64,000 bases of DNA, taken from positions 310,001 through 374,000 of the forward strand of contig CP109468.1 in NCBI GenBank assembly GCA_036227345.1, given 5' to 3'. Positions 8,789-17,282 of the stretch are shown in pieces (the first letter of the stretch is position 1; each line of letters begins with the position of its first letter). The DNA is from Streptomyces sp. NBC_01463. Its GTDB lineage: Bacteria; Actinomycetota; Actinomycetes; Streptomycetales; Streptomycetaceae. The notes below the pieces were generated by a model. It saw only the letters and a program-made list of their open reading frames with translations, did not search any database and was not told where the DNA came from. The position numbers and the translations under genes were made by a program.

Positions 8789-9033
8789 AGTGCCCCTGCC
8801 GCGACGCGCTTGGCGACCAGGGTCGAGATGAGTTCGGCGACCGTGGTGGTCTTGGTCGCCTCGTGCTCCTCGACCTTGACGCCCAGTTCCTCCTGGAGTG
8901 CGAGGGCGAGTTCGGCCAGGGAGAGCGAGTCCAGGTCGAGGCTCTCCAGAGTGGATTCGGGGTGGATCGAGTCCGGAACGACCTCGAACTTGCCGGTCAG
9001 GACCGAGTTGACGGCGGTGTCGACAGGAGACAT
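8785..9033 (-). CDS. Acyl carrier protein
   Basis: An 82-residue acidic helical protein with the phosphopantetheine site DLDSLS; Ser36 is the attachment residue. Length and the TVAELI motif in the last helix fit free-standing ACPs. It lies between the FabH-type and FabF-type genes and overlaps the latter, so it is the dedicated carrier of this pathway rather than the housekeeping AcpP, which in Streptomyces sits in the fabD-fabH-acpP-fabF cluster. The ATG at 9033 is followed by MSPVDTAV. Confidence 0.93.
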   Translation of the reverse strand: MSPVDTAVNSVLTGKFEVVPDSIHPESTLESLDLDSLSLAELALALQEELGVKVEEHEATKTTTVAELISTLVAKRVAAGAL

Positions 9034-9210
9034 GAGTGTGGCCTTCGCTTGGTGAGAGGTGCTGGGAATGGGGGGAGAAATGAGGGGGAGGAGTGCTGGG
9101 GGTTCGTCCGGCCAGGGCGCGAGCCCGGCATGATCCAGACGAGGTCCCGACCTGGTCCGGACGCGAGTCCCTGGGCCCGGAGGCCGGCCTGATCCGGGAG
9201 GAAGGCCCTG

Positions 9211-9224
9211 CGGGACAGCCCTTA
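9211..9224 (-). repeat. Stop-coupled repeat, copy 1 (TAA + GGGCTGTCCCG)
   Basis: On the minus strand the KAS III stop codon TAA is followed directly by GGGCTGTCCCGC. The same string follows the stop of three other genes in this window (27672, 35089, 52217). In this copy the second palindrome arm is not obvious. Confidence 0.55.
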
Positions 9225-10367
9225 GGTCCGGGCGTTGCCGCTCAGGGCGGGGTGCGGCGAGTCGTCGGCGGCGGGGGAAGCCGCCGGCACGCTGACGGTG
9301 TCCGACACCGGCGGGACGCGGGCGAGGTCGGGCCACACCAGGGCGGCCGATCCCCAGGTGAGCCCGGCGCCGAAGGAGGTGAGCAACACCCGCTGTCCAG
9401 GGCGGAGTTCCCCGCGGCTCGCCGCGTCGGCGAGCGCGAGCGGAATGGACGCCGCACCGGTGTTGCCGACCCGGTCGATGTTGGCGATCTGCCGCTGCGC
9501 GGGCACGGCGAGCCGTTCGCCGACGGCGCGCAGGATCCGTGCGTTGGCCTGGTGGCCGACGAACCGGTCGACGTCCTCGACCCGCCAGCCGACGGAGCGC
9601 AGGACCGACCGCGAGGACTCGGTCATCCGGGTGACCGCGTGCTGGAAGACCTCGCGCCCGTTCATCCGGAAGTACCGGTCGCCGGGTGCGTACCGCTCGG
9701 GGGCGGCCCGTTCCAGCGCGCCGCCTCCCGGCACTTCGATGAGGTCGTGGAAGGTTCCGTCGCTGCCGAGGTCGAAGCCCAGGACGCTGCCGGGGACTCC
9801 CCGTTCGCCCCGGCGCAGCACCACGGCACCGGCGCCGTCCGCGAACACCACCCCGGCGCTGCGGTCGTCCGGGGCCAGCAAGGTGGAGTACACGTCGGTC
9901 GCGACCAGCAGGACGCGGTCGGCGATCCCGGCGGCGAGCACGCCCGCAGCGGTGGCCAGGGCGTAGACGAATCCGCTGCACGCTGCGGAGACGTCCCAGG
10001 CGGCGACCGGCCCGAGGCCCATCCTGGCGGCGAGCTGGGGGGCCATGGCCGGCATCGGCCGGTCGGGGGTGGAGGTCGCCACGACGACAGCGTCGATCCG
10101 GGGATGTCCGGCCACGGCCATGGCGCGCCCGGCGGCCTCCAGGGCGAGATCGCCGGTGGATGTGCCGGGATCGGTCCAGTGACGTGTGCCGATGCCTGTG
10201 CGGCGACGTACCCACGCGTCATCGACCTCCCAGGCCTCCGGAAGCTCCTCGTTGACGACCACGCGAGGCGGAACCCAGCCGGCCAGGCCCTCGACGACGG
10301 CGGCCGGAGAGCCGTCCCGCTGTCTCAACTCTTCTTCTGGGAGAAATAGTTCGCCAGACACCCACAC
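9222..10367 (-). CDS. Beta-ketoacyl-ACP synthase III (FabH-like)
   Basis: A condensing enzyme of up to 381 residues. Cys130 (SAACSG), His272 (GHQANARI) and Asn302 (VGNTGAASIP) are the FabH triad, and the WVRRRTGIGTRHW segment is typical of FabH. It likely starts chains from an acyl-CoA with malonyl-ACP. The family start would be near residue 15-25; the frame is open to a GTG at 10367, and a TTG at residue 14 is an alternative, so the N-terminus is uncertain. There are about 40 extra residues at the C-terminus rich in Pro, Ser and Ala. It is the first gene of the operon; the promoter should lie in the region 10368-10849. Confidence 0.88.
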   Translation of the reverse strand: MWVSGELFLPEEELRQRDGSPAAVVEGLAGWVPPRVVVNEELPEAWEVDDAWVRRRTGIGTRHWTDPGTSTGDLALEAAGRAMAVAGHPRIDAVVVATSTPDRPMPAMAPQLAARMGLGPVAAWDVSAACSGFVYALATAAGVLAAGIADRVLLVATDVYSTLLAPDDRSAGVVFADGAGAVVLRRGERGVPGSVLGFDLGSDGTFHDLIEVPGGGALERAAPERYAPGDRYFRMNGREVFQHAVTRMTESSRSVLRSVGWRVEDVDRFVGHQANARILRAVGERLAVPAQRQIANIDRVGNTGAASIPLALADAASRGELRPGQRVLLTSFGAGLTWGSAALVWPDLARVPPVSDTVSVPAASPAADDSPHPALSGNART

Positions 10368-10849
10368 CTCGCCGGGATCACGTCTCGAATGGAATCGGCA
10401 TGACCATAGGCACGAAAAGGATCTTGACCAGCGCGACTGTCCCTCGAACGAATATCCACAGAACTGCAGATTGCGAAGATCGCGCAGATCAGAGGCGGTA
10501 TGGAGCAGGAACGTTACGGCTCTCGGGCCGAACGAGTGTCACGCGAAGGGGTGGTGCTTCTTACTGACGTCGGCGTACGGGTTGACGGCGGATCGAGCCC
10601 CGGCACGCGCTTCGACGGCGGGGGTTGTCGCTTTGCATCACGTACCCCTGCCGCTCAGACTCCGTGAACCTTGAGCTCCGAGGTCTGGACCGCCGGCTAC
10701 TGGGTGGTGGCCGGGCCGGGCCGGACGCGCGCATCATCCGGCCGAGGCGCGCTCAGCGGATCTCCCCGATCGCGCTTCGCCGAGGGAGGAGTCCGGCACG
10801 TAAGACCCCACGGCTACGCTCGCAGTGATCAACACAGAGGAGGTGTGCC
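10368..10849. other. Divergent intergenic region without a recognised gene
   Basis: 482 bases between the ketosynthase operon (minus) and an SDR gene (plus). No frame here shows codon bias plus a start site on either strand. It must hold the promoter of the operon. A GAGGAGGTG ribosome site lies just before the SDR start. No clear palindrome was seen. Confidence 0.5.
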
Positions 10850-11617
10850 ATGAGTCTCACGGACCCCACAGATCTCACGGGGAAGTCAGTGGTGGTGACC
10901 GGGGCCGGGCGTGGGTTCGGGCGAGCATTGGCCTTGAACGCGGGCCGGTTGGGTGCGCGCGTGTTCGTGTCGGCGCGCTCCCTGGCCGCGGCACAGCGAG
11001 TGGCCGATGAGGTGGCGGCCGACAGCGGCGCACGAGCCGACGCCTTCGACTGCGATCTGGCCGACCCGGTCTCCGTACGGACATTCGCAGGCGCGGTCTC
11101 CACCCGCACCGACCGGGTGGACGTGCTGATCAACAACGGCGCCCGCTATCTGGAAGGTCCCGATCTGTGGGATGCCGACGACGACGCGATCACCGACACG
11201 ATCGCATCCGGAGCCACGGGCACCCTGCTCACGGTCAAGCACTTCCTCCCGCTGCTGCGCGCCTCGCCCGGTGCCGATGTGGTCAACCTGGTCTCCTCGG
11301 CCGCGGAACCCCGGAACCACCGTTCTCAGGCACACCCCGCGTTCTACGCGGCCAAAGCCGCCCAGGCCGGCTTTGCCGACATCCTCTCCGAGCGGCTGCG
11401 CCCCGAGGGAATCCGTGTGATCTCGCTCTACCCGCCGGACTGCACACGCACTGGTCGGCTGCGCGCCCCGCCGCCGTGGAACACGGGTTCTGTGCGCACT
11501 GCCGAGCGCGCGGGCTTCCGGCGTGAGGGGCTGCTGCGGGGCCGGCAGCAGGTGGGGGCGGACCGGCGGGACATGTTCATGTACGCACTGCTGCGTGCCG
11601 GACAGCGAGGTCGCTGA
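10850..11617 (+). CDS. Short-chain dehydrogenase/reductase
   Basis: A classical SDR with TGAGRGFG at residues 17-24 (cofactor turn), NNG at 95-97, Ser149/150, and Tyr166-x2-Lys169 (YAAK), so the catalytic core is intact. It oxidises or reduces an unknown alcohol/ketone with NAD(P). The Shine-Dalgarno GAGGAGGTG is excellent. The last 60 residues are arginine-rich and lose family likeness after PPD at about residue 204; a frameshift near 11450-11600 is possible because another frame there reads on to 11762. It is divergent from the ketosynthase operon and could belong to that pathway, as it would supply the missing ketoreduction (speculative). Confidence 0.8.
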   Translation: MSLTDPTDLTGKSVVVTGAGRGFGRALALNAGRLGARVFVSARSLAAAQRVADEVAADSGARADAFDCDLADPVSVRTFAGAVSTRTDRVDVLINNGARYLEGPDLWDADDDAITDTIASGATGTLLTVKHFLPLLRASPGADVVNLVSSAAEPRNHRSQAHPAFYAAKAAQAGFADILSERLRPEGIRVISLYPPDCTRTGRLRAPPPWNTGSVRTAERAGFRREGLLRGRQQVGADRRDMFMYALLRAGQRGR

Positions 11618-11724
11618 CCGGGTCCAAAGAATCACCGTGCCCGCCTTGGACATCAGGGCTGCACGGGTCAGGACCGACGGCGTTCATCCTTACGCGGACG
11701 CGTCGCAAGCCATCGGAATCAGGA

Positions 11725-11764
11725 TTTACATAAAGGATTCATATAAAGCCCTTATGCTTTAGGG
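11725..11764 (+). promoter_or_regulatory. AT-rich promoter/operator of the MarR-MFS pair
   Basis: A sharp AT-rich patch with TATGCT at 11754-11759, 5 bases before the ATG (-10-like), and an inverted repeat AAAGC-N6-GCTTT at 11745-11760. The position fits autoregulation by the MarR protein and a leaderless transcript. Confidence 0.5.
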
Positions 11765-12223
11765 ATGAGTCACCGCGACGCCGCGCACGGCGCTTCCGAT
11801 GCCATCGGGTCAGCCCTCTACGGTCTGGCCACCAGGGCCGTGAGACGTCTTCCCCGCGACATGAGCCTGACGTCCGCCACCACCTTGGCCACGCTGGACA
11901 GGACCGGCCCGCGACGGATCACCGATCTGGCGGTGGCCGAGGGCGTCACCCAGCCTGCGATGACCGTCCTGGTCCGGGTGATGGAGGAATCCGGACTGGT
12001 CGAGCGGAAGGGCGATCCGTCCGACAGGCGGGTCACGCTGGTGTGCCTGACCGAGGCCGGCGCGTCGTACGTCCGGACGCGACGCCAGGCGGGCGTCGAC
12101 GCGTACGCGCGGTTGATCGACGAACTCGCCGGTGACGAGGTCGAGGCCTTGGCAGCAGCCCTTCCGGCGCTGCTGCATCTGGCGGAGCTCGAAAGCCACG
12201 CCCGAGAGGAGTCGGACCGGTGA
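11765..12223 (+). CDS. MarR-family transcriptional regulator
   Basis: A 152-residue winged-helix protein. The recognition part (ITDLAVAEGVTQPAMTVLVRVMEESGLVERKGDPSDRRV) with the DxRxx wing is typical MarR and lies at about residues 51-93; helices on both sides make the dimer. It overlaps the following MFS gene by 4 bp (GTGA), the usual arrangement where a MarR repressor controls a drug exporter in response to the exporter's substrate. There is no strong Shine-Dalgarno; a -10-like hexamer 5 bases upstream suggests a leaderless mRNA. Confidence 0.9.
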   Translation: MSHRDAAHGASDAIGSALYGLATRAVRRLPRDMSLTSATTLATLDRTGPRRITDLAVAEGVTQPAMTVLVRVMEESGLVERKGDPSDRRVTLVCLTEAGASYVRTRRQAGVDAYARLIDELAGDEVEALAAALPALLHLAELESHAREESDR

Positions 12224-13704
12224 CCGCGGCCGAGGCTCATGACCAGCCCACGGGCACTGCCCCCATACGTTCCGAGGCACGTCTGCTGGTCCCCGCCCTG
12301 ATATTCGTCGCCCTGGTCGTGGCGGCGGTCGCCAGCCTCGGGACGCCGCTCATCACCAGCGTGGCGACCACGTTCCACGTCTCCCTCGACAGCGCGCAGT
12401 GGACCCTGACCATCGCACTTCTCAGCGGCGCCGTCGCCACGCCCGTCCTCGGCCGGCTCGGAGCCGGACCGCACCGGCGGACCACGATTCTCGCCACCCT
12501 GGCGATCGTCGTCGTCGGCGGCGCACTCACCGTGCTGCCGCTGCCGTTCGCCTGGCTGCTCGCGGGCAGGGCCGCCCAGGGTGTCGGACTCGGTCTCACG
12601 GCGCTGATGATGGGCGTGGCCCGCGACCATCTTCCCGAGGAGCGCAGCGCGGCCACGATCGCCCTGATCTCGGTGGTCTCCATCATCGGAGCCGGCGTCG
12701 GCTACCCGCTGGCCGCGCTGCTCGCCGAGTTCGGCGGACTGCGGGCCGCCTACGGCCTCGGCCTGCTCGTCACCGCCATCGCCTTCGTGACCGCGTGGCG
12801 CTCCATGCCCGCAGCCCCCGAAGGCCGCTCCGCTCACGTGAACGTGCCCGGTGCGCTCGTCCTGGCGGGCGGGCTGCTCCTCGTCCTGTTCCTGGCCGGC
12901 GAGAGGACCCTGTGGAGCCGACACCTCGCCGTGGCGGTGGCCCTTGCCGTCGCCGCCGTGCTCCTGCTCTGCGTCTGGGCCGTTTCCGAACTGCGAACCG
13001 GGACGCCCCTGGTCGACGTCCGGGCGGTACGGCACCCGGCGGTCGCCGGAGCGAACATCGCCATGTTCATCGGCGGGATCGGCATGTACCTCCTGCTCAC
13101 GCTCATCACCCGATACGCGCAGACGCCGCACAGCGCCGGCTACGGCTTCGGACTGACCACCTTCGTGGCGGGGCTGGTCCTCATCCCGTTCTCCGTGCTG
13201 GGGTTCGTCGCAGGCAAGCTCACGCCCCGGGTCCGGAAGTGGGTCGACGGCCCCCTGCTCCTGGCCGGCAGCGCCGCCGTCGTCGGCGGCGGATTCGTCC
13301 TGTTCGCCGCCGCCCGGTCGAACCTGGCCGAACTACTGGCGGCCATGGGTGTACTGGGCTTCGGCGTCGGCAGCTTCACGGCCGCCATGCCCGGCGTCAT
13401 CCTGGCCGTCACCCCCAGGAGCGAGACGTCGAGCGCCATGAGCTTCAACTACGTCGTCCGCAGCGTCGGATACTCCCTGGGCAGCGCCATCGGCGGCCTG
13501 GTCCTGGCCGCCGGCACCGACACGGACCGCCTCTTCCCGGACGACGACGCCTACACGACCGCGGCGCTGATCGGCGTCGCCGCGATGGCGATCACGACGC
13601 TCGCCGCCTTCGCCCTCGCCCGCCGGCGCTCACCCCAGACCGATCCGGTCACAGCCCCGGCCGGTGTGCCGGGCCTGGACGGGTCGAGTCGAACCGAAAG
13701 CTGA
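12220..13704 (+). CDS. MFS drug-efflux transporter
   Basis: A 494-residue membrane protein with about 14 hydrophobic helices, fitting the DHA2 group of the major facilitator superfamily. GRLGAGPHRRTT at about 78-90 is the motif-A loop between helices 2 and 3, and GAGVGYPL at about 156-165 resembles the antiporter motif C of helix 5. It probably exports a hydrophobic compound by proton antiport. The GTG start is coupled to the MarR stop. The ligand is unknown. Confidence 0.88.
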   Translation: MTAAEAHDQPTGTAPIRSEARLLVPALIFVALVVAAVASLGTPLITSVATTFHVSLDSAQWTLTIALLSGAVATPVLGRLGAGPHRRTTILATLAIVVVGGALTVLPLPFAWLLAGRAAQGVGLGLTALMMGVARDHLPEERSAATIALISVVSIIGAGVGYPLAALLAEFGGLRAAYGLGLLVTAIAFVTAWRSMPAAPEGRSAHVNVPGALVLAGGLLLVLFLAGERTLWSRHLAVAVALAVAAVLLLCVWAVSELRTGTPLVDVRAVRHPAVAGANIAMFIGGIGMYLLLTLITRYAQTPHSAGYGFGLTTFVAGLVLIPFSVLGFVAGKLTPRVRKWVDGPLLLAGSAAVVGGGFVLFAAARSNLAELLAAMGVLGFGVGSFTAAMPGVILAVTPRSETSSAMSFNYVVRSVGYSLGSAIGGLVLAAGTDTDRLFPDDDAYTTAALIGVAAMAITTLAAFALARRRSPQTDPVTAPAGVPGLDGSSRTES

Positions 13705-13841
13705 GGCGCACCGTCCTGATCGAGTTCGACAGTTTCGAACAGGCCGTCGCCGCACATGCGAGTGCGGCCCACCAGGAGGCGCTGGCCGCTCTTGCTGACG
13801 GCGTCGAGCGCGACTTCCGCATCATCGAAGGCCTCGACTGA
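13701..13841 (+). pseudogene. DUF1330-family remnant
   Basis: In this frame the DNA encodes RTVLIEFDSFEQAVAAH followed by HQEALAALADG and ERDFRIIEG, then a stop. This closely follows the C-terminal half of the DUF1330 family (VVIEF-S---A---Y-S--YQ-AL----GA-RD--IVEG). There is no start codon and no N-terminal half; the frame begins inside the MFS stop region. It appears to be the 3' end of a gene cut off by a deletion that joined it to the exporter gene. Confidence 0.6.
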
Positions 13842-13850
13842 CGACCGCGA

Positions 13851-14303
13851 CTACCCCGGCAGAGGCCGGTCATCGATGACGTTTTTCATGACGAGGGTGG
13901 AGGTCAGGCGCTGGACGCCCGGCAGTCGGGCGAGCTGCTGGTCGTACAGCTGCTGGAAGGCCGCGAGATCGGTGGTGGCCACCCGCAGGAGGTAGTCGGG
14001 TTCGCCGAACAGACGCTGGGCCTGGAGGACGTTCGGAATGTCGGCGAGAGCGTCCTCGAAGGTGGTAACGGTGTCGGGCGACTCCCACCGCAGGGTGGCG
14101 AAGACCAGGGCTTCGAAAGTCAGGCCGACGGCAGCCGGGTCGACGACGGCACGGTAGCCCCGGATCGCACCCTCACGTTCCAGATCGCGCAGGCGACGGT
14201 GGCAGGGCGAGACGCTGAGCTGCACGCGGGCGGCCAGTTCCGTGACGGTCAAGCGCCCGTCGAGCTGAAGCTCGGCAAGAATTTTGCGGTCCAGCTCATC
14301 CAT
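13851..14303 (-). CDS. Lrp/AsnC-family transcriptional regulator
   Basis: A 150-residue protein with an N-terminal helix-turn-helix (LDRKILAELQLDGRL, then LAARVQLSVSPCHRRL) and a C-terminal RAM effector domain of about residues 65-145. It is divergent from the LysE-type exporter gene, a classic arrangement in which the regulator senses an amino acid and switches on its export. The 108-base divergent region has AT-rich patches suited to Lrp binding. Confidence 0.9.
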   Translation of the reverse strand: MDELDRKILAELQLDGRLTVTELAARVQLSVSPCHRRLRDLEREGAIRGYRAVVDPAAVGLTFEALVFATLRWESPDTVTTFEDALADIPNVLQAQRLFGEPDYLLRVATTDLAAFQQLYDQQLARLPGVQRLTSTLVMKNVIDDRPLPG

Positions 14304-14411
14304 GCAGTAGATCTTGCCTCAGAATCCGCATTGCCGGGGTAAATAGGCAAACATTTTTGGGATGAATCGCCCTAACCTTCCTCTCGGAGCATGGATGAGA
14401 GGAAACATTCG

Positions 14412-15025
14412 ATGGATACGACGACGTTGGCGGCCTTCCTGGTCGTGGACCTGCTGCTGGTCTTCACCCCGGGCGCGGACTGGGCGTACGCGATCTCCGC
14501 CGGACTGCGGACGCGTTCGGTCGGCCCCGCCGTCGTCGGGTTGGTCGCCGGACACGCGGTCTACGCGCTGGTGGCCGTCGCGGGCGTGGCGGTGATCGTG
14601 GCGAGTCACCCGGCCGCGCTCACCGCCCTGACCGTCGGAGGCGCGGGATACCTGCTGTGGCTCGGCTCGAACGTGTTGCGGCAACCCGCCCTGCCGGCAG
14701 CCAACGAGGAGGACCTGGGCGCCTCCGGCATGCGGATCATGCTGGGCTCGGGATCAGCGGCCTGAACCCGAAGGCGCTGCTGTTGTACTTCTCGCTGTTC
14801 CCGCAGTTCGTCCATGCCGAGGACGGCTGGCCGGTAGCCGCCCAGACGGGACTCCTCAGCACCGTGCACCTGGCCGCGTGCGCCGTCGTCTACCTCGCCG
14901 TCGGCGTCCTGGCCAGGACGGTTCTCAGGACCCGGCCCTCGGCCGCCCTGGCCGTCACGCGAGTCAGCGGTGCCATGATGATCACCATCGGCGCTCTCCT
15001 GCTGGTGGAACGCCTGACCGGCTGA
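14412..15025 (+). pseudogene. LysE/RhtB-family amino-acid exporter, frameshifted
   Basis: The first part (start ATG 14412 with GAGAGGA upstream) encodes the LysE N-terminal half: LLLVFTPGADWAYAISAGL and helices 2-3, ending at a stop at 14763. The rest continues in another frame: GLGISGLNPKALLLYFSLF, then two to three more helices to the stop at 15025. Together they give a normal length of about 204 residues. The break lies near 14740-14750 (around CTGGGCTCGGG) and equals loss of one base. It is either a real mutation or a sequence error; if intact, the protein would export an amino acid under control of the divergent AsnC-type regulator. Confidence 0.8.
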
Positions 15026-15071
15026 GGTGCCCACCCCGCACCTGTCCGCGGACTCGAAGGAGAGCACGCAC

Positions 15072-15530
15072 ATGGAAGACCGGACGCAACAGGAACAGGC
15101 AAGCCCCGCGGTCCGCGCACGCGTTCAGGGCAGCTTCGACAGCCAAGGCCTGATGGCCCACCTCGGCGCGCACCTCGCACACATCGGCCCGGGGCGCGTC
15201 CACATCGTGCTTCCGGCTCGTCCCGAGGTGACCCAGCAGCACGGGTACGTACACGCCGGCGCGACGAGTGCCATCGCCGACAGCGCCGGCGGCTACGCGG
15301 CGCTCACCCTGCTCGACGAGGACTCCGACGTACTCACCGTCGAATACAAGATCAACCTCCTCGCACCGGCCGCCGGTGATCACCTCGAAGCCATCGGCAC
15401 CGTACTGAAACCCGGGCGCACCCTGACCGTCTGCCGGCTGGAGGTCTACGGCGTCCAGTCCGACGGCAGCCGGAAACTGGTCGCCAACGGCCAGCAGACC
15501 CTGATCCGGGCGAACAGGCCCGCCGAGTGA
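15072..15530 (+). CDS. PaaI-type hotdog thioesterase
   Basis: A 152-residue hotdog-fold protein. QQHGYVHAGATSAIADSAGGYAAL at about 57-80 contains the HG-x-x-HxG motif region of PaaI thioesterases, with the Asp of AIADSAGG as likely catalytic residue. It should hydrolyse acyl- or aryl-CoA. The ATG at 15072 has AAGGAGAG upstream. Its stop overlaps the MBL-fold gene (GTGA), so the two form a coupled pair. It follows the LysE gene by 46 bases on the same strand. Confidence 0.85.
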   Translation: MEDRTQQEQASPAVRARVQGSFDSQGLMAHLGAHLAHIGPGRVHIVLPARPEVTQQHGYVHAGATSAIADSAGGYAALTLLDEDSDVLTVEYKINLLAPAAGDHLEAIGTVLKPGRTLTVCRLEVYGVQSDGSRKLVANGQQTLIRANRPAE

Positions 15531-16516
15531 CCCCGCAGCCGTCCGCGCCCTCCCTGCCGTCCTGGGCCACCTGGTGGCAACGGCCGTTCCCCGACGCGAA
15601 CACGCTTCTGCTGCCGGGGCGGCAGCCGGCGCTGATCGACAGCGGATTCGTCGGACACGCCGAGGACACCGCCTCCTGGGCCCGGGCGCAGGCCGGGGAC
15701 GTCGCTCTGGTCGTGAACACCCACTGGCACTCCGACCACGTCGGCGGCAACGCCCTCCTGCAGGCCCGGGGAGCCGTCATCGCCGCCGGAGCGCCCGAGG
15801 CCGAGGCCATCTCCCGCCGGGACCCGGGCTGTTGCGCAGCCGAGTATCTCGACCAGCCCGTCGCCCCGTACACGGTCGACATGCCGCTCGACGACGGACA
15901 GGTCCTCCGCCTCGGCGACGCCGACTGGGAAGTGGTCCGGACACCCGGGCACACGCCAGGACACCTCGGCCTGTGGCAGCAGGAGCAGCAACTCCTCGTC
16001 GTCGGCGACGCCTTGTCGGACTACGACGTCGGCTGGGTGAACCTCGCCCTCGACGGCCCCGACGCCGGCGCCACAGCACTGGCCTCCCTGCACCGGCTGG
16101 CCGCACTGGCCCCGCGCGTGATCCTTCCCTCGCACGGCCCGGTCCCCGCCGACCCCTCCGCTGCGTTCGCGACCGCCCTGCGCCGGGCCCAGCGCCTCGT
16201 CGACGACCCGGACGGAGCGCTCTGGTACGGCGCCCGGCGGATCTTCGCCTTCGCTCTGATGATCCGCGACGGAATGCCCACCTCCGAGGTCGAGCCGTAC
16301 CTGCATGCCCGTGCCTGGCTCACCGATGCCGCCCGGCTGCTGGATGTCGCACCCGAGTCCCTTGCCACGGAACTGGTCACCACCATGCTGGCCAGCGGCG
16401 CGATCGTCCTGCGTGACGGCCGCCTGCACGCCGCCGCCCCGCACACACCCGTAACGGCCGAGTCGCTGCGCGTCCCCCACCCCCGCGCCTGGCCACCGTC
16501 CACCGAGCCGCAGTAG
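15527..16516 (+). CDS. MBL-fold metallo-hydrolase
   Basis: A 329-residue metallo-beta-lactamase-fold hydrolase. THWHSDH at residues 65-71 is the metal-binding HxHxDH motif; TPGHTPGHLG follows at about 144-153, VVGDALSDYD gives the bridging Asp, and LPSHGPVP the last His. The C-terminal helical part resembles the LACTB2-like group. It is coupled to a PaaI thioesterase by a 4-bp overlap, so a thioester or acyl substrate is plausible. Start is GTG. Confidence 0.88.
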   Translation: MTPQPSAPSLPSWATWWQRPFPDANTLLLPGRQPALIDSGFVGHAEDTASWARAQAGDVALVVNTHWHSDHVGGNALLQARGAVIAAGAPEAEAISRRDPGCCAAEYLDQPVAPYTVDMPLDDGQVLRLGDADWEVVRTPGHTPGHLGLWQQEQQLLVVGDALSDYDVGWVNLALDGPDAGATALASLHRLAALAPRVILPSHGPVPADPSAAFATALRRAQRLVDDPDGALWYGARRIFAFALMIRDGMPTSEVEPYLHARAWLTDAARLLDVAPESLATELVTTMLASGAIVLRDGRLHAAAPHTPVTAESLRVPHPRAWPPSTEPQ

Positions 16517-16718
16517 GCATGTGACAGGACGTGTCGATGCGTTGGCGCAGTAGCCAAGCCGTCCTCCAGCTCGGCGACTTGGCGGAGGAGGGCGGGTCGG
16601 CGCTCGCGGACGGAGGGCGGGTCGCACTGTTCCGTGCTCCTGCTCCGTCCCGTCGAGCCGGGTGACGCCGAGGGACCTCTGCGCCTTGGTCACCGACACA
16701 CATGGCAGGCTGGGCGCC

Positions 16719-17249
16719 GTGACTGAGTCGATGGCATGCCCGGGACAACCCGTGACCGTCCTGCGGGACGGCAGACTTCGGGCCGCGGGCCTCCGGTGGG
16801 GCGACGTCGTCGCGTACGACTGGGGCTTTGAACAGCGAGGAGAGCACCACGTCCAACGCAGCTTCGTGCTGCTCGACGACGGGATACAGATCAATCAGCC
16901 GGTGCTCTTCCCTCCTGAACAACAGGGCTGGTGGTACTGCGACCTGGTGGCTGTCGCCCAGGAGGGCGAGCTGCTGCGGGTCGACGACCTGTGGATCGAC
17001 GTCATCGTCGGGCCGCCCGGCCACCCCTACAGAGTCCTCGACCTCGACGACTACGCCACGGCCATGGCCGACGGCCGGCTGAGCGCCGCAGACGCCACGG
17101 ACGGGCTGATCCGCACCCAGCGCTTCCTGGACCGTCGGCTCAACCGCCGGCACGAAGTGGATCGCAGCTGGCCAGACTTCCCGCCTGCCGAGGTCGAGAT
17201 GCTGCTGTCGGCCGAACTTCCCCACGATTGGGCGCTGTTGGAGTGCTGA
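16719..17249 (+). CDS. DUF402-family protein
   Basis: A 176-residue protein with the DUF402 pattern: RWGDVVAYDWGF, a short beta region, GWWYCDLVAVAQEGELLRVDDLWIDVIV, then a helical tail with DLDDYATAMADGRLS. Members of this family include nucleoside tri/diphosphate phosphatases and RNA-associated proteins; which activity applies here is open. The GTG at 16719 is chosen because a CAGGCT -10-like hexamer lies 7 bases upstream, which suggests a leaderless mRNA. Another GTG at 16662 is in frame but the sequence between is not family-like. Confidence 0.65.
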   Translation: MTESMACPGQPVTVLRDGRLRAAGLRWGDVVAYDWGFEQRGEHHVQRSFVLLDDGIQINQPVLFPPEQQGWWYCDLVAVAQEGELLRVDDLWIDVIVGPPGHPYRVLDLDDYATAMADGRLSAADATDGLIRTQRFLDRRLNRRHEVDRSWPDFPPAEVEMLLSAELPHDWALLEC

Positions 17250-17282
17250 CCCGTGCCGGAACAGGACCGTGGAGCTCCGCAG

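Noticed and set aside
9034..10215. N-terminal extension of the ACP through the KAS III gene
   Set aside because: The upstream part is Arg-rich shadow of the ketosynthase; ACP likeness begins at the ATG at 9033.
16520..16660. Minus-strand coding-like stretch (ERRPALLRQVAELEDGLATA)
   Set aside because: It looks like a helical protein fragment but has no supported start, no family and is short; not enough to call a gene.
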